In this document: one piece after another, positions 1 to 7,973 of the stretch
How positions within the stretch are numbered: the first letter of the stretch is position 1
How the letters are laid out: every line of letters starts with the position of its first letter
Assembly (NCBI RefSeq): GCF_002332425.1
Contig: NZ_NRGS01000005.1
Location: 284,114 to 348,113 of the forward strand
DNA length: 64,000 nucleotides
DNA from: Brachybacterium alimentarium
GTDB taxonomy: Bacteria; Actinomycetota; Actinomycetes; Actinomycetales; Dermabacteraceae
Reading direction: 5' to 3'
The notes under the pieces: model-generated
Databases searched by the model: none
Seen by the model: the letters and a program-made list of their open reading frames with translations, nothing else
Told to the model about the DNA's origin: nothing
Position numbers and translations under genes: made by a program

Positions 1-17
1 CTGCGAGGCGTTCGTCG

Positions 18-43
18 TGCGCGGGCGGCACAGCGCCCGCGCA
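18..43. terminator. Perfect 10-bp hairpin downstream of regX3
   Basis: TGCGCGGGCG (18-27) pairs exactly with CGCCCGCGCA (34-43) around a 6-base loop. It lies just past the regX3 stop, so it probably ends the senX3-regX3 transcript. There is no clear U-tract, which is common for terminators in GC-rich actinobacteria. Confidence 0.5.
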
Positions 44-50
44 GCGTCTC

Positions 51-743
51 TCAGGACCCGGCGGATTCGAACTTGTAGCCCAGTCCGCGGACGGTCACGA
101 GGTGGACCGGGTTCTTCGGGTCGTCCTCGATCTTGGCGCGCAGGCGCTTCACGTGCACGTCGAGAGTCTTGGTGTCCCCGACGTAGTTCGCGCCCCACAC
201 CCGGTCGATCAGCTGGCCGCGGGTGAGGACCCGGTCGACGTTGCGCAGCAGCATCTCCAGCAGCTCGAACTCCTTCAGCGGAAGGGCGACGTCCTCTCCG
301 CGCACCTGCACGACGTGCCGCTCCACATCCATCATGAGGTGGCCGGCCTGCAGGGTCGAGTCCTCGTCGGCGTCCGCGGAGTCCTGACCGCGACGCAGCA
401 CCGCCTTGATGCGAGCCAGCAGCTCACGGGAGGAGTAGGGCTTGGTGACGTAGTCGTCGGCGCCGAGCTCGAGCCCCAGCACCTTGTCGAACTCGTCGTC
501 CTTGGCGGTCAGCATGATGACCGGGACGCTCGAGGTGCGACGGATCTCGCGACACACCTCGGTGCCGCTCACCCCGGGGAGCATGAGGTCCAGGAGCACC
601 AGATCGGCCCCGTGCGCGGAGAAGATCCGCAGCCCGTCGGTGCCGTTGTCGGCGACTGCGACCTCGTACCCCTCCTTCCGGAGCGAGTACGACAGGGGAT
701 CGGAGAACGACTCCTCGTCCTCCACGATCAGGATGCGCGTCAT
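51..743 (-). CDS. regX3: Response regulator RegX3 (OmpR/PhoB family)
   Basis: DNA-binding response regulator of the phosphate-starvation system, 230 residues. The receiver domain (about 1-120) has acidic residues in VEDE (8-10), phospho-acceptor Asp52 in LLDLMLPG, and Lys101 in VTKPYSS. The C-terminal winged helix (about 130-225) ends with the family-typical VRGLGYKFE. I start at ATG 743, where the receiver fold begins (MTRILIVEDE); upstream in-frame sequence is proline-rich and unlike the family. The gene follows the kinase gene with a 1-base gap, so the two are co-transcribed. SenX3-RegX3 in other actinobacteria responds to phosphate limitation and works with PhoU, which here lies just across the divergent promoter region. 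Confidence 0.93.
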   Translation of the reverse strand: MTRILIVEDEESFSDPLSYSLRKEGYEVAVADNGTDGLRIFSAHGADLVLLDLMLPGVSGTEVCREIRRTSSVPVIMLTAKDDEFDKVLGLELGADDYVTKPYSSRELLARIKAVLRRGQDSADADEDSTLQAGHLMMDVERHVVQVRGEDVALPLKEFELLEMLLRNVDRVLTRGQLIDRVWGANYVGDTKTLDVHVKRLRAKIEDDPKNPVHLVTVRGLGYKFESAGS

Positions 744-744
744 G

Positions 745-2103
745 TCAGTCTCCCTTTCCCGGCCGGCGGTCATCCGCTGCGTGCCGTGAGGTGGTGCCGG
801 ATCCGTCGGATCCGGCTGCGTCGGTGGCCGCGGAGGCGCGGCCGTTCCTGGTCCGTGCGGCGTGCTCGGGGCCGGGCGGTCGCTCGGCACGGGCCCGGCT
901 CGCGGAGTGCGCGGCGGGCTCAGCGACGTCCTCTGCGGCGTGCGCCGTGATCGTTCCGGTCTCGCCCATCTCCGGCAGGCGCAGCGTGAACGTCGACCCC
1001 TGGCCGCGCATCGACCACGCCGTGACCTCGCCGCCGTGGTCGGTGGCGATGTGCTTGACGATCGCCAGTCCGAGGCCCGAGCCGCCGGTGCTGCGCGAGC
1101 GGGCGCGATCGACCCGGTAGAACCGCTCGAAGACCCGCTCGAGGTTCTCCTTGGAGATGCCGATGCCCTGGTCCTTGACGGAGAGCTCGACCATGCCGCC
1201 CTCGCGCCGCACCGACACCCCGATCCGGGTCTGCGGATCCGAATAGGAGATCGCGTTGGACACGAGGTTGGACAGGGCGGTGGTGAGCATCGACGCGGAG
1301 CCGAAGACCCGCAGTCCGCCGGCCCCGCCCACGGCGACCTCGATCGAGGAGCCGAGGGCGAAGTTCCGGTTCAGCGCGACGGCGTCGGCGACGACGTCAT
1401 CGATCTCGACCGCTTCCGCATCCGGCAGCGAGGAGTTTCCCTGCACCCGGGACAGCTCGATGATCTCCTGCACCAGGTGCGCGAGACGCCGCGATTCCGC
1501 CTGCATGCGATCGGCGAAACGGCGCACCGCGTCCGGATCCTCGGCCGCGTCCTCCATGGTCTCGGCGAGCAGCGTGATCGCCCCGACCGGGGTCTTCAAC
1601 TCATGGGACACATTGGCGACGAAGTCGCGTCGCGTCTCCTCCACGCGCACCGCGCGGGTGAGATCGTCCGCCAGGAGCAGTGCCCCGTGCTCACCGAGCG
1701 ATCCGATGCGCACGTCGATCACGGCGTCGGTGTCGGTCGCCGCCTGGCTCGAGCGGTGCAAGGACAGCCGCTCGTCGCGGAAGCCTCCGTTGCGGCCGAC
1801 GTCCGCCGCGAGCGCGATGAGCTCCTGGTTCGCCAGGCGCGGGTAATCGCCCTCGGCGGCACGCACGATCCCGTAGGCGTAGGCGAGGGGCGAGGCCCGC
1901 AGCACGTCGCCGCTCGCGTCGAGCACCACGTAGGCGGACGACAGAATCGCCAGCACCTCCATCGCGGGCTCGGGGATCCCCTGCCGCACCGCGAGGGGCG
2001 TGGCGGTCCGTCGGCGGTCCGAACGCAGGAACGCCAGCGTCGCTGCGCAGCCGATCACGAGACCGATCGCGCCGGCGAGCAGGAGGAGGACAGTCAGGGG
2101 CAC
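745..2103 (-). CDS. senX3: Sensor histidine kinase SenX3
   Basis: Membrane histidine kinase, partner of RegX3, 452 residues from a GTG start. One N-terminal membrane segment (about 3-26) is visible, then a PAS-like region (about 45-150), a HisKA domain with His167 in NVSHELKTPVGAI, and an HATPase_c domain with the N box (NLVSNAISYS), DQGIGI and GGSGLGLAIVKHI motifs. An approximately 65-residue Ala/Arg/Asp-rich tail follows the ATPase domain after FTLRLPEMGET. It looks disordered and is not part of the usual kinase. Family knowledge: SenX3 phosphorylates RegX3 when phosphate is scarce and is kept silent by PhoU and the Pst transporter in rich phosphate. Confidence 0.93.
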   Translation of the reverse strand: MPLTVLLLLAGAIGLVIGCAATLAFLRSDRRRTATPLAVRQGIPEPAMEVLAILSSAYVVLDASGDVLRASPLAYAYGIVRAAEGDYPRLANQELIALAADVGRNGGFRDERLSLHRSSQAATDTDAVIDVRIGSLGEHGALLLADDLTRAVRVEETRRDFVANVSHELKTPVGAITLLAETMEDAAEDPDAVRRFADRMQAESRRLAHLVQEIIELSRVQGNSSLPDAEAVEIDDVVADAVALNRNFALGSSIEVAVGGAGGLRVFGSASMLTTALSNLVSNAISYSDPQTRIGVSVRREGGMVELSVKDQGIGISKENLERVFERFYRVDRARSRSTGGSGLGLAIVKHIATDHGGEVTAWSMRGQGSTFTLRLPEMGETGTITAHAAEDVAEPAAHSASRARAERPPGPEHAARTRNGRASAATDAAGSDGSGTTSRHAADDRRPGKGD

Positions 2104-2174
2104 GAGGACAGCCTAGGCCTACAGCGCTGCGGCCTGCGCTTGCGTCGGTCGTTCCCGGACAACCGGGGAGAGGA

Positions 2175-2238
2175 GTTCATGACGGCGTCGCACGGAGTTC
2201 ACCGAGCGGATCTCTCCGTTCACCCGCGATTGCGATAC
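2175..2238 (+). promoter_or_regulatory. PHO-box-like direct repeats and -10 upstream of phoU
   Basis: Three direct repeats share a GTTCA core: GTTCATGACGG (2175-2185), GTTCACCGAGC (2197-2207) and GTTCACCCGCG (2218-2228). They are spaced 22 and 21 bp, about two helical turns. The last two match the GTTCACC unit of Streptomyces PHO boxes. A GATACT -10 candidate (2233-2238) sits just downstream, so the last repeat would take the place of a -35 element. The site is in the 173-bp gap between divergent senX3 and phoU and could control either side. Confidence 0.5.
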
Positions 2239-2276
2239 TTGCCGGCGATGGCCCACCGGACTGAGGAGTACTACCC

Positions 2277-2951
2277 ATGCGCGAGGCGTATCAGAGCGAC
2301 CTGCGGCACATCGTCGACGACCTGCTCGACATGGCCGACCTGGTCGGCAGGGCTCTCGAGGAGGCGACACAGGCGCTTCTCGAGGGCGACCTCGCCCTGG
2401 CGGAGCGGGTCATCGCCGCCGACCCCCACATCGATCGGCGCCAGATCGATCTCGACTCCAAGGCGGTCGAGCTGCTGGCGCGCCAGGCCCCGGTGGCCAC
2501 GGATCTGCGGCTGCTGGTCGCCTCCCTGCGCATGAGCTCGTCGCTCGAACGCATGGGGGACCTGTGCGCGCACGTCGCGCTCGTGGCCCGTCGGACGCAC
2601 CCGGAACCTGCCGTGCCCGAGCAGCACCGTGCGCAGATCGCCCGGATGTCCGAGCTGGGCGGCATCGCCCTCCGGGACGCCGCCCGTGTGATCGCCGAGC
2701 GGGATCTGGCCCTGGCGGCGCAGGTCGAGAAGGACGACGCCGAGCTCGATGACCTGATGCTCGAGGTCTCCCGCGAGATCGCCCGCGGCGACGGGTACAC
2801 CAACGCCCAGATCGTGGATCTGACGCTGCTGATCCGCTTCTACGAGCGACTGGGCGACCACGCCGTCTCCCTCGTGCGCCGCGTGGGCTTCCTCGTCACC
2901 GGGGACTCGCTGGATGCCTACCACGACGGGGTCGACGTCCCGGAGTTCTGA
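2277..2951 (+). CDS. phoU: Phosphate signalling protein PhoU
   Basis: Cytoplasmic regulator that links the Pst phosphate transporter to the SenX3 kinase, 224 residues, normal family length. It is almost all helical with the two repeated three-helix PhoU bundles (about 10-100 and 115-210). The recognisable stretches are LRHIVDDLLDMADLVGRALEEA at the N-terminus, then an RMGDLCAHVA and a matching RLGDHAVSLVRR helix, one per repeat, the metal-binding helices of the family. ATG 2277 is preceded by GAGGAG at good spacing. It is divergent from senX3-regX3, a standard actinobacterial arrangement, and is followed by a strong terminator hairpin. The pst genes are not in the window. Confidence 0.93.
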   Translation: MREAYQSDLRHIVDDLLDMADLVGRALEEATQALLEGDLALAERVIAADPHIDRRQIDLDSKAVELLARQAPVATDLRLLVASLRMSSSLERMGDLCAHVALVARRTHPEPAVPEQHRAQIARMSELGGIALRDAARVIAERDLALAAQVEKDDAELDDLMLEVSREIARGDGYTNAQIVDLTLLIRFYERLGDHAVSLVRRVGFLVTGDSLDAYHDGVDVPEF

Positions 2952-3002
2952 GCCTCACGACCGGGCTGGGCCCGACGCCGATCGGACACCACCCGCAGAC
3001 GC

Positions 3003-3037
3003 ACGGGGCACCCCGCGGACTCCGTGGGGCGCCCCGT
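3003..3037. terminator. Strong hairpin after phoU
   Basis: An inverted repeat of about 16 bp with few mismatches opens with ACGGGGC (3003-3009) and closes with GCCCCGT (3031-3037). It lies between the convergent phoU and DUF4235 genes and can serve both strands. Confidence 0.65.
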
Positions 3038-3093
3038 TGCGATCGCTGCGGCGGCACCGCGCCCGGCTGCACGACCGGTCAGCCGACAGGCGA

Positions 3094-3459
3094 TCAGCCG
3101 CGGTTGCTGCGCGGACGACGGTAGGTCAGCGAGTCGACGCCCTTGCGGGTGCCGCGCTCCGCGGCGAGCTTGATGCCCTGCAGCACGACGCCGGAGATGA
3201 GGGTCCACAGCAGGGCCTTCCAGATCGGCTGATCCTCGGCAGGATCCCGGATCGCCTCGATCTCGGGCTTCGGCTGGCCGTCCTTCTTCGCCTGCTTGCG
3301 CTGCTTCTTGACATCCTTCTGCGAGTTCTTGACGGTCTTCTCCGTCGGGGCGTCCTCGCCGAAGACTGCGCCCCATCCTGCTTCGGCCACCTTGTTCCCG
3401 ATGACGGCAGCGGCGACTCCGGCGAGCGGCACGGCGATCTTGACGAGTGGATTGGCCAC
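3094..3459 (-). CDS. DUF4235 family small membrane-associated protein
   Basis: Protein of 121 residues with the DUF4235 pattern: an N-terminal hydrophobic segment (PLVKIAVPLAGVAAAVIGNKVAEAGW), a charged Lys/Glu-rich middle, and a second hydrophobic helix (IWKALLWTLISGVVLQGIK) followed by a basic tail. Function is not known for the family. I start at GTG 3459, which has GGAGG just upstream; an in-frame TTG four codons earlier would overlap that ribosome binding site. It is transcribed in the same direction as the LCP gene behind it (57-base gap) and may be co-transcribed. Confidence 0.75.
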   Translation of the reverse strand: MANPLVKIAVPLAGVAAAVIGNKVAEAGWGAVFGEDAPTEKTVKNSQKDVKKQRKQAKKDGQPKPEIEAIRDPAEDQPIWKALLWTLISGVVLQGIKLAAERGTRKGVDSLTYRRPRSNRG

Positions 3460-3515
3460 GGGTTCCTCCAAGCGATGGGTGGTGCGACGGGCGGACAGGC
3501 TGATGGGGCCCGCGG

Positions 3516-4559
3516 TCAGTAAGCCCCTGCGTGCTCAGCGTAATAGGTTCCCATGTCGTCCTCGCGCAGTGCCTCGCGCAGGACGTCCATGGACTCCTCA
3601 TCAGTGGCGACGACGCTCGCGCCGCCCTGCGTGGTGTACGGGTCGCCGTAGGGGACCGACAGGAAATGGAGATCGCCGCCGCGCACGGAGCGCATCGACA
3701 GCCCCAGCTGGACCATCGCGGAGCCGCTGAGCCCGTCATCGGTGGTCAGGAACGGCGAGATCGACTCGACGGTGTCGGTGATCTTGGCCGGGGAGCTGAG
3801 GGTGTCGGCGCTGATCAGCTTGTCCGCGATGCCCTTGAGCACTGCCTGCTGGTTGCGGTTGCGCTGGAAGTCGCCGTCGGCGAACTGCTTGCGCTGGCGC
3901 ACGAAGGTCAGCGCCTCCTCGCCGTCCATGCTCTGGGTCCCTGCGGTGAACTGGTGGCCGCCCGCCTCGAAGTCCTGGGGGACCTGCACGTCGATGCCGC
4001 CGAGCGTGTCGACCATGCCCTCGATGCCGTCGAAGTCGATCAGGGCGACGTGGTCGACGGGCACCCCGACGTAATTCTCGACCGTCGACACGGCCAGGCT
4101 CGGGCCGCCGAAGGCGAGAGCCGCGTTGATGCGGTCCGTGCCATGGCCGGCGATCTCGACGTAGAGGTCGCGCGGGAACGACATGATGTAGGCCTCGGTG
4201 CCGTCGTCGGGGACGTGCACGAGCATCATCACGTCCGAGCGCTGGCCGCTGACCCCTTCGGCCTTCGCGGCCTCGGCGGAGCGCTTGTCCGAACCCAGCA
4301 GCAGGAAGTTCTGTCCGACGCCGTCCTCGGGACGCTCCCCGTCGGACGGCCCGCGGGAGATGTCCACGACCGTGCGCTTCTCATAGGCGCTGTTGAGGCC
4401 GTGGAGGTAGGAGGCGACCACGATCACGAGCCCGAGCACCAGCAGGGCGGCGAGGCCCAGGGCGATCAGGGCGATCCGGCGGCCGCGTCGCTGACCGGGA
4501 TCGGGCTGGTCGTCGTCCTCCCAGTCAGCGGGGAGATCGATGTTCTCGGGGGCGTTCAT
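3516..4559 (-). CDS. LytR-CpsA-Psr (LCP) family cell-wall protein
   Basis: Probable phosphotransferase that attaches wall polymers to peptidoglycan outside the membrane, 347 residues. A short acidic cytoplasmic N-terminus is followed by one membrane helix (about 28-49, IALIALGLAALLVLGLVIVV), then the LCP domain (about 85-250). Conserved features are NFLLLGSDKR, the RSDVMMLVHV strand, SFPRDLYVEI with the key Arg-Asp, a DRINAALAFGG helix and the ALTFVRQRK motif with arginines that bind polyprenyl phosphate. ATG 4559 is the only good start. The substrate cannot be told from sequence. Confidence 0.88.
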   Translation of the reverse strand: MNAPENIDLPADWEDDDQPDPGQRRGRRIALIALGLAALLVLGLVIVVASYLHGLNSAYEKRTVVDISRGPSDGERPEDGVGQNFLLLGSDKRSAEAAKAEGVSGQRSDVMMLVHVPDDGTEAYIMSFPRDLYVEIAGHGTDRINAALAFGGPSLAVSTVENYVGVPVDHVALIDFDGIEGMVDTLGGIDVQVPQDFEAGGHQFTAGTQSMDGEEALTFVRQRKQFADGDFQRNRNQQAVLKGIADKLISADTLSSPAKITDTVESISPFLTTDDGLSGSAMVQLGLSMRSVRGGDLHFLSVPYGDPYTTQGGASVVATDEESMDVLREALREDDMGTYYAEHAGAY

Positions 4560-4615
4560 ACGGACTCACTCTCAAGCAGGCGACGCGTCGGGCGCGGCGG
4601 AGATCCTGAGGCTCT

Positions 4616-5464
4616 TCACGAGGCTCCATGGGTGGCATCCGACGAGGGCCGAGGCACCCGTACGTACGCGAGGTCCCATATTAAGCGTCCGGCGGCGCGT
4701 CCCTTGTTCTCGAAGCTGGTCTTCACACGACCCTCGAATCGAGGTGCCCATCCTGTGTGCGCGAGCCCCTCGGGGAGCGTGTCGCTGCTCTCGGAGCCGG
4801 GGCGCGGGCCATCCGGATGCAGGAGCTCGAGCTCGTCGCGGGCATCGAGCTCGTGGCGCATGTGATGGGCGTACTGCGCCCAGTCGGTGGCCAGGCGGAA
4901 ATCGGCGCCATCGGCCAGCAGGGGCAGCACCGCGTCCAGGAACGGCGGGTTGATCAGGCGCCGCTTGTGGTGGCGGGCCTTGGGCCACGGATCGGCGAAG
5001 TAGACCCAGAGGTGCGAGATGGAGCCCTCGGGCAGCAGCACGGGCAGGCTGCGCTGGGCATCCAGGGGCAGCAGGCGCAGGTTCCGGGGCCGTCCGGCCT
5101 TGTCGATCCGGCTCAGCGTCTGGGCGAGGCCGGGCCGGTACACCTCGACGGCCAGGTGATCGCGCTCGGGATGGTCGACGGCCGCGGCGACGATGTTGTC
5201 GCCCAGGCCGCTGCCCACCTCGACCACGAGCTCGGCGCGCCGGCCGAACAGCTGCTCGAGGTCCAGGTACGCGGTCTCGTCGGGGACCGTGTCGCGCTCG
5301 CCGCGCGGGAGATCCAGCACGTAGTCCTCCGAGAGCCGGTCCCAGGCGTTCTGCCGACGCGGGGACAGGCGCTCGTCACGACGCACGAAGGAGACGATCT
5401 CCCGGGGAGGCTTCGCCTCGGTGGGACCGGTGCTGCCGGCGCCGGCCCGCGGATCAGCCCGCAC
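4616..5464 (-). CDS. trmB: tRNA (guanine-N7)-methyltransferase TrmB
   Basis: Makes m7G46 in the variable loop of tRNAs using S-adenosylmethionine, 282 residues. The SAM-binding motif VVEVGSGLGDN (about 77-87) and the TrmB signature YFADPWPKARHHKRRLI (about 151-168) followed by ATDWAQYA are clear. The N-terminal 40 residues (RREIVSFVRRDERLSPRRQNAW region) also fit the actinobacterial form. The GTG start at 5464 overlaps the 3' end of the Rieske gene by 11 bases, so the two are translationally close. A later start would still leave the catalytic domain whole. Confidence 0.93.
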   Translation of the reverse strand: MRADPRAGAGSTGPTEAKPPREIVSFVRRDERLSPRRQNAWDRLSEDYVLDLPRGERDTVPDETAYLDLEQLFGRRAELVVEVGSGLGDNIVAAAVDHPERDHLAVEVYRPGLAQTLSRIDKAGRPRNLRLLPLDAQRSLPVLLPEGSISHLWVYFADPWPKARHHKRRLINPPFLDAVLPLLADGADFRLATDWAQYAHHMRHELDARDELELLHPDGPRPGSESSDTLPEGLAHTGWAPRFEGRVKTSFENKGRAAGRLIWDLAYVRVPRPSSDATHGAS

Positions 5465-5879
5465 GACGCACGAGGCCTTCCTCGACGACGACGGAGACCT
5501 CGGGCAGCTGACGGGTGGCGGGGCCGACGAGCACCTCGCCGTTGGAGGAGTCGAACTTCGAGCCGTGGCACGGGCAGTCCAGCTCGTCCTGCTTCTGGCT
5601 CAGGGCGCAGCCGTTGTGGGTGCAGTAGCCCGAGTACGCGGTGATGTCCTCGCCGGTGCCCCGCACCAGCAGCACGAAGGGCTGCTCGCCGCCGAAGTTG
5701 ACCAGCGTGCTCTCGTTCTCGGGGACGTCGTCCAGCGAGACACCGCCGTCATCCGCGCGCAGGGGCTGTGCGTCACCGAAGCCCTCGTCCCCGGGGCCGC
5801 ACGCTGCGAGGGTGCCGAGCCCGGCGGCGGAGGCGGGCAGGAGGAGAGCATGACGACGAGAGAGGCACGGGCGTTCCAT
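5454..5879 (-). CDS. Rieske [2Fe-2S] lipoprotein
   Basis: Small secreted electron-transfer protein of 141 residues. The N-terminus has a twin-arginine-like SRRHALLLP and a lipobox LAAC with Cys27, so it is likely exported folded and lipid-anchored. The Rieske domain has CTHNGC (Cys86, His88) and CPCHGS (Cys102, His105) as cluster ligands; Cys91 and Cys104 would form the usual disulfide. It lacks the long membrane anchor of the bc1-complex subunit QcrA. Similar stand-alone Rieske lipoproteins are common in actinobacteria, with unknown partners. Its end overlaps trmB, an operon neighbour without an evident functional link. Confidence 0.88.
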   Translation of the reverse strand: MERPCLSRRHALLLPASAAGLGTLAACGPGDEGFGDAQPLRADDGGVSLDDVPENESTLVNFGGEQPFVLLVRGTGEDITAYSGYCTHNGCALSQKQDELDCPCHGSKFDSSNGEVLVGPATRQLPEVSVVVEEGLVRRAG

Positions 5880-5944
5880 GGATCCAGGATAGCCAGCGTT
5901 GCGCGGCGACAGCCATTCCCGGACCCGTGATGAGGGGTGGCTCC

Positions 5945-6050
5945 CACGACACGGCCGGACATCGCTCGACCCTGCACGCCCCCGCCCGACGCTGCCCGTC
6001 GCTGCAACGCTCCGCCCGGCACCGCACGGCCCGACACCGCTCTGCGGGGA
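5945..6050. repeat. Degenerate C-rich repeat in the Rieske/def gap
   Basis: The 190-base gap between def and the Rieske gene contains loosely repeated units around CGCCCGAC, GCCCGACAC and CGCCCGGCAC. No gene, tRNA or clear hairpin is seen. The period is irregular, so this is a weaker case than the other repeats in this window. Confidence 0.4.
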
Positions 6051-6070
6051 GCAGGCGGGCCCGGTCGGGA

Positions 6071-6637
6071 TCAGACGTCGGCCGCCTCGAGAGACGTGGG
6101 ATCCCAGGAGAGCAGGCCTCGGGATCTCCAGCCCCGTGCGGTCACCGCATCGAGCGCCTCGCGCTTGCGGGCCGGGGTGAGGCGGTCCAGATAGAGGGTG
6201 CCGTCGAGATGGTCGACCTCGTGCTGGAGGGCACGGGCGAGGACGCCGCCCTCGTCCTCGACGCTGACCGGCTCGCCCTCCAGGTCGATGCCGGTCACGC
6301 GAGCGCCGCGGTGCCGCGCCGCCGGGAAGCCCTCGCCCGGCACGGAGAGGCAGCCTTCGATGGTCTCCTCATCGAGCTCGATCCCGCCGAAGCGCTCGAG
6401 CTGCGGATTGATGACCACGCCGCGCTGCCGGACCTCGTCGACATCGGCGCAGGAATAGACGAACAGACGCCAGCGGGAGCCCACCTGGGTGGCTGCGAGC
6501 CCGGCGCCGTCGGCCGCGTCGTTGGTCTCGAACATGTCCGCGACCAGCGTGCGGATGTCGTCGGTGATCTCACGGACCTTGCGGGTGCGCTGCGCGAGCG
6601 CGCGGTGGCCGACGATGGTGATCGGGCGGACGGTCAT
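6071..6637 (-). CDS. def: Peptide deformylase
   Basis: Removes the formyl group from nascent protein N-termini in the cytoplasm, 188 residues. All three catalytic motifs are present: GAGLAATQVG (44-53), EGCLSVPG (94-101) with metal ligand Cys96, and HEVDHLDG (139-146) with ligands His139 and His143 and catalytic Glu140. The ATG at 6637 overlaps the end of the upstream YihY-family gene by 4 bases (ATGA), so the pair is one transcript with coupled translation. Confidence 0.95.
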   Translation of the reverse strand: MTVRPITIVGHRALAQRTRKVREITDDIRTLVADMFETNDAADGAGLAATQVGSRWRLFVYSCADVDEVRQRGVVINPQLERFGGIELDEETIEGCLSVPGEGFPAARHRGARVTGIDLEGEPVSVEDEGGVLARALQHEVDHLDGTLYLDRLTPARKREALDAVTARGWRSRGLLSWDPTSLEAADV

Positions 6638-7848
6638 GCGGGCGAATCTCCTGAGGCCGGCGGATCGGTGGGACCCGCAGTATCGGTGGTCGTTGGGGCA
6701 GGCGGTGCGGCAGGTGCCCCGTCGGGAGCATGGTCGGACCAGGTCATCGCACTATGACTGGTGGGCGGGTTCACGGCCAGCGGGCTGTCGGCGTCGACGA
6801 TCCACACGCTGCGCCGCCGGCGCAGCGGAGCCCCGGTCCTCGCGGCGTCGGCGACCTCACGACCGATGGCCTCCGCCTGCGCGGCATCCGCCGCGAGGAA
6901 GTCCAGGGCGTGCGTGGCATGGTGCTCGAGCGCGATGACGTCCCACGCCTCGGCGCCGCTGGCGATCTGGCGGGCCCGCAGGAACTCCGCGTCCAGCGCC
7001 GCTCCCGAGATGATCACGATGTTCGCCGCCCACAGCAGCAGCATGATCGCGATGAGGCCGTTCAGCACCGTCAGGACCTCCGCGAAACGGGTCGCGTAGA
7101 CCATCAGCTGCCCGGCCAGCAGCGCGGCGCCGAACAGCACCAGCACGGTGACCGTGGACCCCAGGGTCATGACCCGGTAGCGGGGCAGGCGCACGTTGGG
7201 GAAGTGGTAGTACGCCAGCGATACGGCGATGATCAGGATGACCAGGAGGATCGGCCACTTCACGAGGTTCCAGGCGTGGAAGGCGATCAGCGGGATCCCG
7301 ATGAACTCGCCGATCCGCTGCGAGGCCTCGCCGCCCACCACGATCATCCCGAAGGCCAGCATGATCACGGCGACGATCAGCACCGTCTCTCCGAACACGA
7401 TGGTGCGGAACCACAGGAACGGGCGGCCCTCGCGGGTGTCGTAGACGCGGTGCAGGGCCCGGTGGAAGGCGGCGACGCCGTTGGAAGCCGACAGCAGCGA
7501 ACCGATGGTGCCCAGGGTCAGCCCCAGCACACCGCCGCTGGTCGAGGACACGGCCTTGATCGCGGCGAGGAACGGGCCGGGATCCAGGGTCGGGAACACC
7601 TCGGCGAGCATCGAGGTGAAGGCATCGAGCGTCGCGCCCTCGACCCCGATGATCGACGTCATCGAGACCGCGGCGACCGCCCCGGGGAACACCGACAGCA
7701 GCAGGTAGAAGGTCATCGTGCCCGAGACGTCCCAGACCTGTATGTCCAGCAGCCTCATCCGCACCCGGTTCAGGACATGCAGGACGCTCAGCCGGGGTCG
7801 GGCGTACTCGACCATCGGCTGCGGTCGACGCAGGCGGGAAGGGGTCAC
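6634..7848 (-). CDS. YihY/BrkB-family membrane protein
   Basis: Integral membrane protein of 404 residues from a GTG start. About six hydrophobic segments span residues 40-275, with the family-typical start (WDVSGTMTFYLLLSVFPGAVA) and the central GAALLAGQLMVYATRF and LLLWAANIVIISGAALDAEF segments. The last 110 residues are a soluble Ala/Pro/Thr-rich tail. Members are often annotated as virulence factor BrkB or ribonuclease BN, but their real role is unresolved and the RNase BN label is known to be wrong. Overlaps def by 4 bases. Confidence 0.85.
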   Translation of the reverse strand: MTPSRLRRPQPMVEYARPRLSVLHVLNRVRMRLLDIQVWDVSGTMTFYLLLSVFPGAVAAVSMTSIIGVEGATLDAFTSMLAEVFPTLDPGPFLAAIKAVSSTSGGVLGLTLGTIGSLLSASNGVAAFHRALHRVYDTREGRPFLWFRTIVFGETVLIVAVIMLAFGMIVVGGEASQRIGEFIGIPLIAFHAWNLVKWPILLVILIIAVSLAYYHFPNVRLPRYRVMTLGSTVTVLVLFGAALLAGQLMVYATRFAEVLTVLNGLIAIMLLLWAANIVIISGAALDAEFLRARQIASGAEAWDVIALEHHATHALDFLAADAAQAEAIGREVADAARTGAPLRRRRSVWIVDADSPLAVNPPTSHSAMTWSDHAPDGAPAAPPAPTTTDTAGPTDPPASGDSPA

Positions 7849-7973
7849 CGTGTGCTCGTGCTCCGGGGATGGCGGATGGATGGGGCGCCGAGGAGGGCGC
7901 GGCGCGAGCCTATGCCACCGCGCCCCGGACCAGGGTGCTCAGGTGGGCCTTAGGGCCCGACGTCGCAGGCTGG

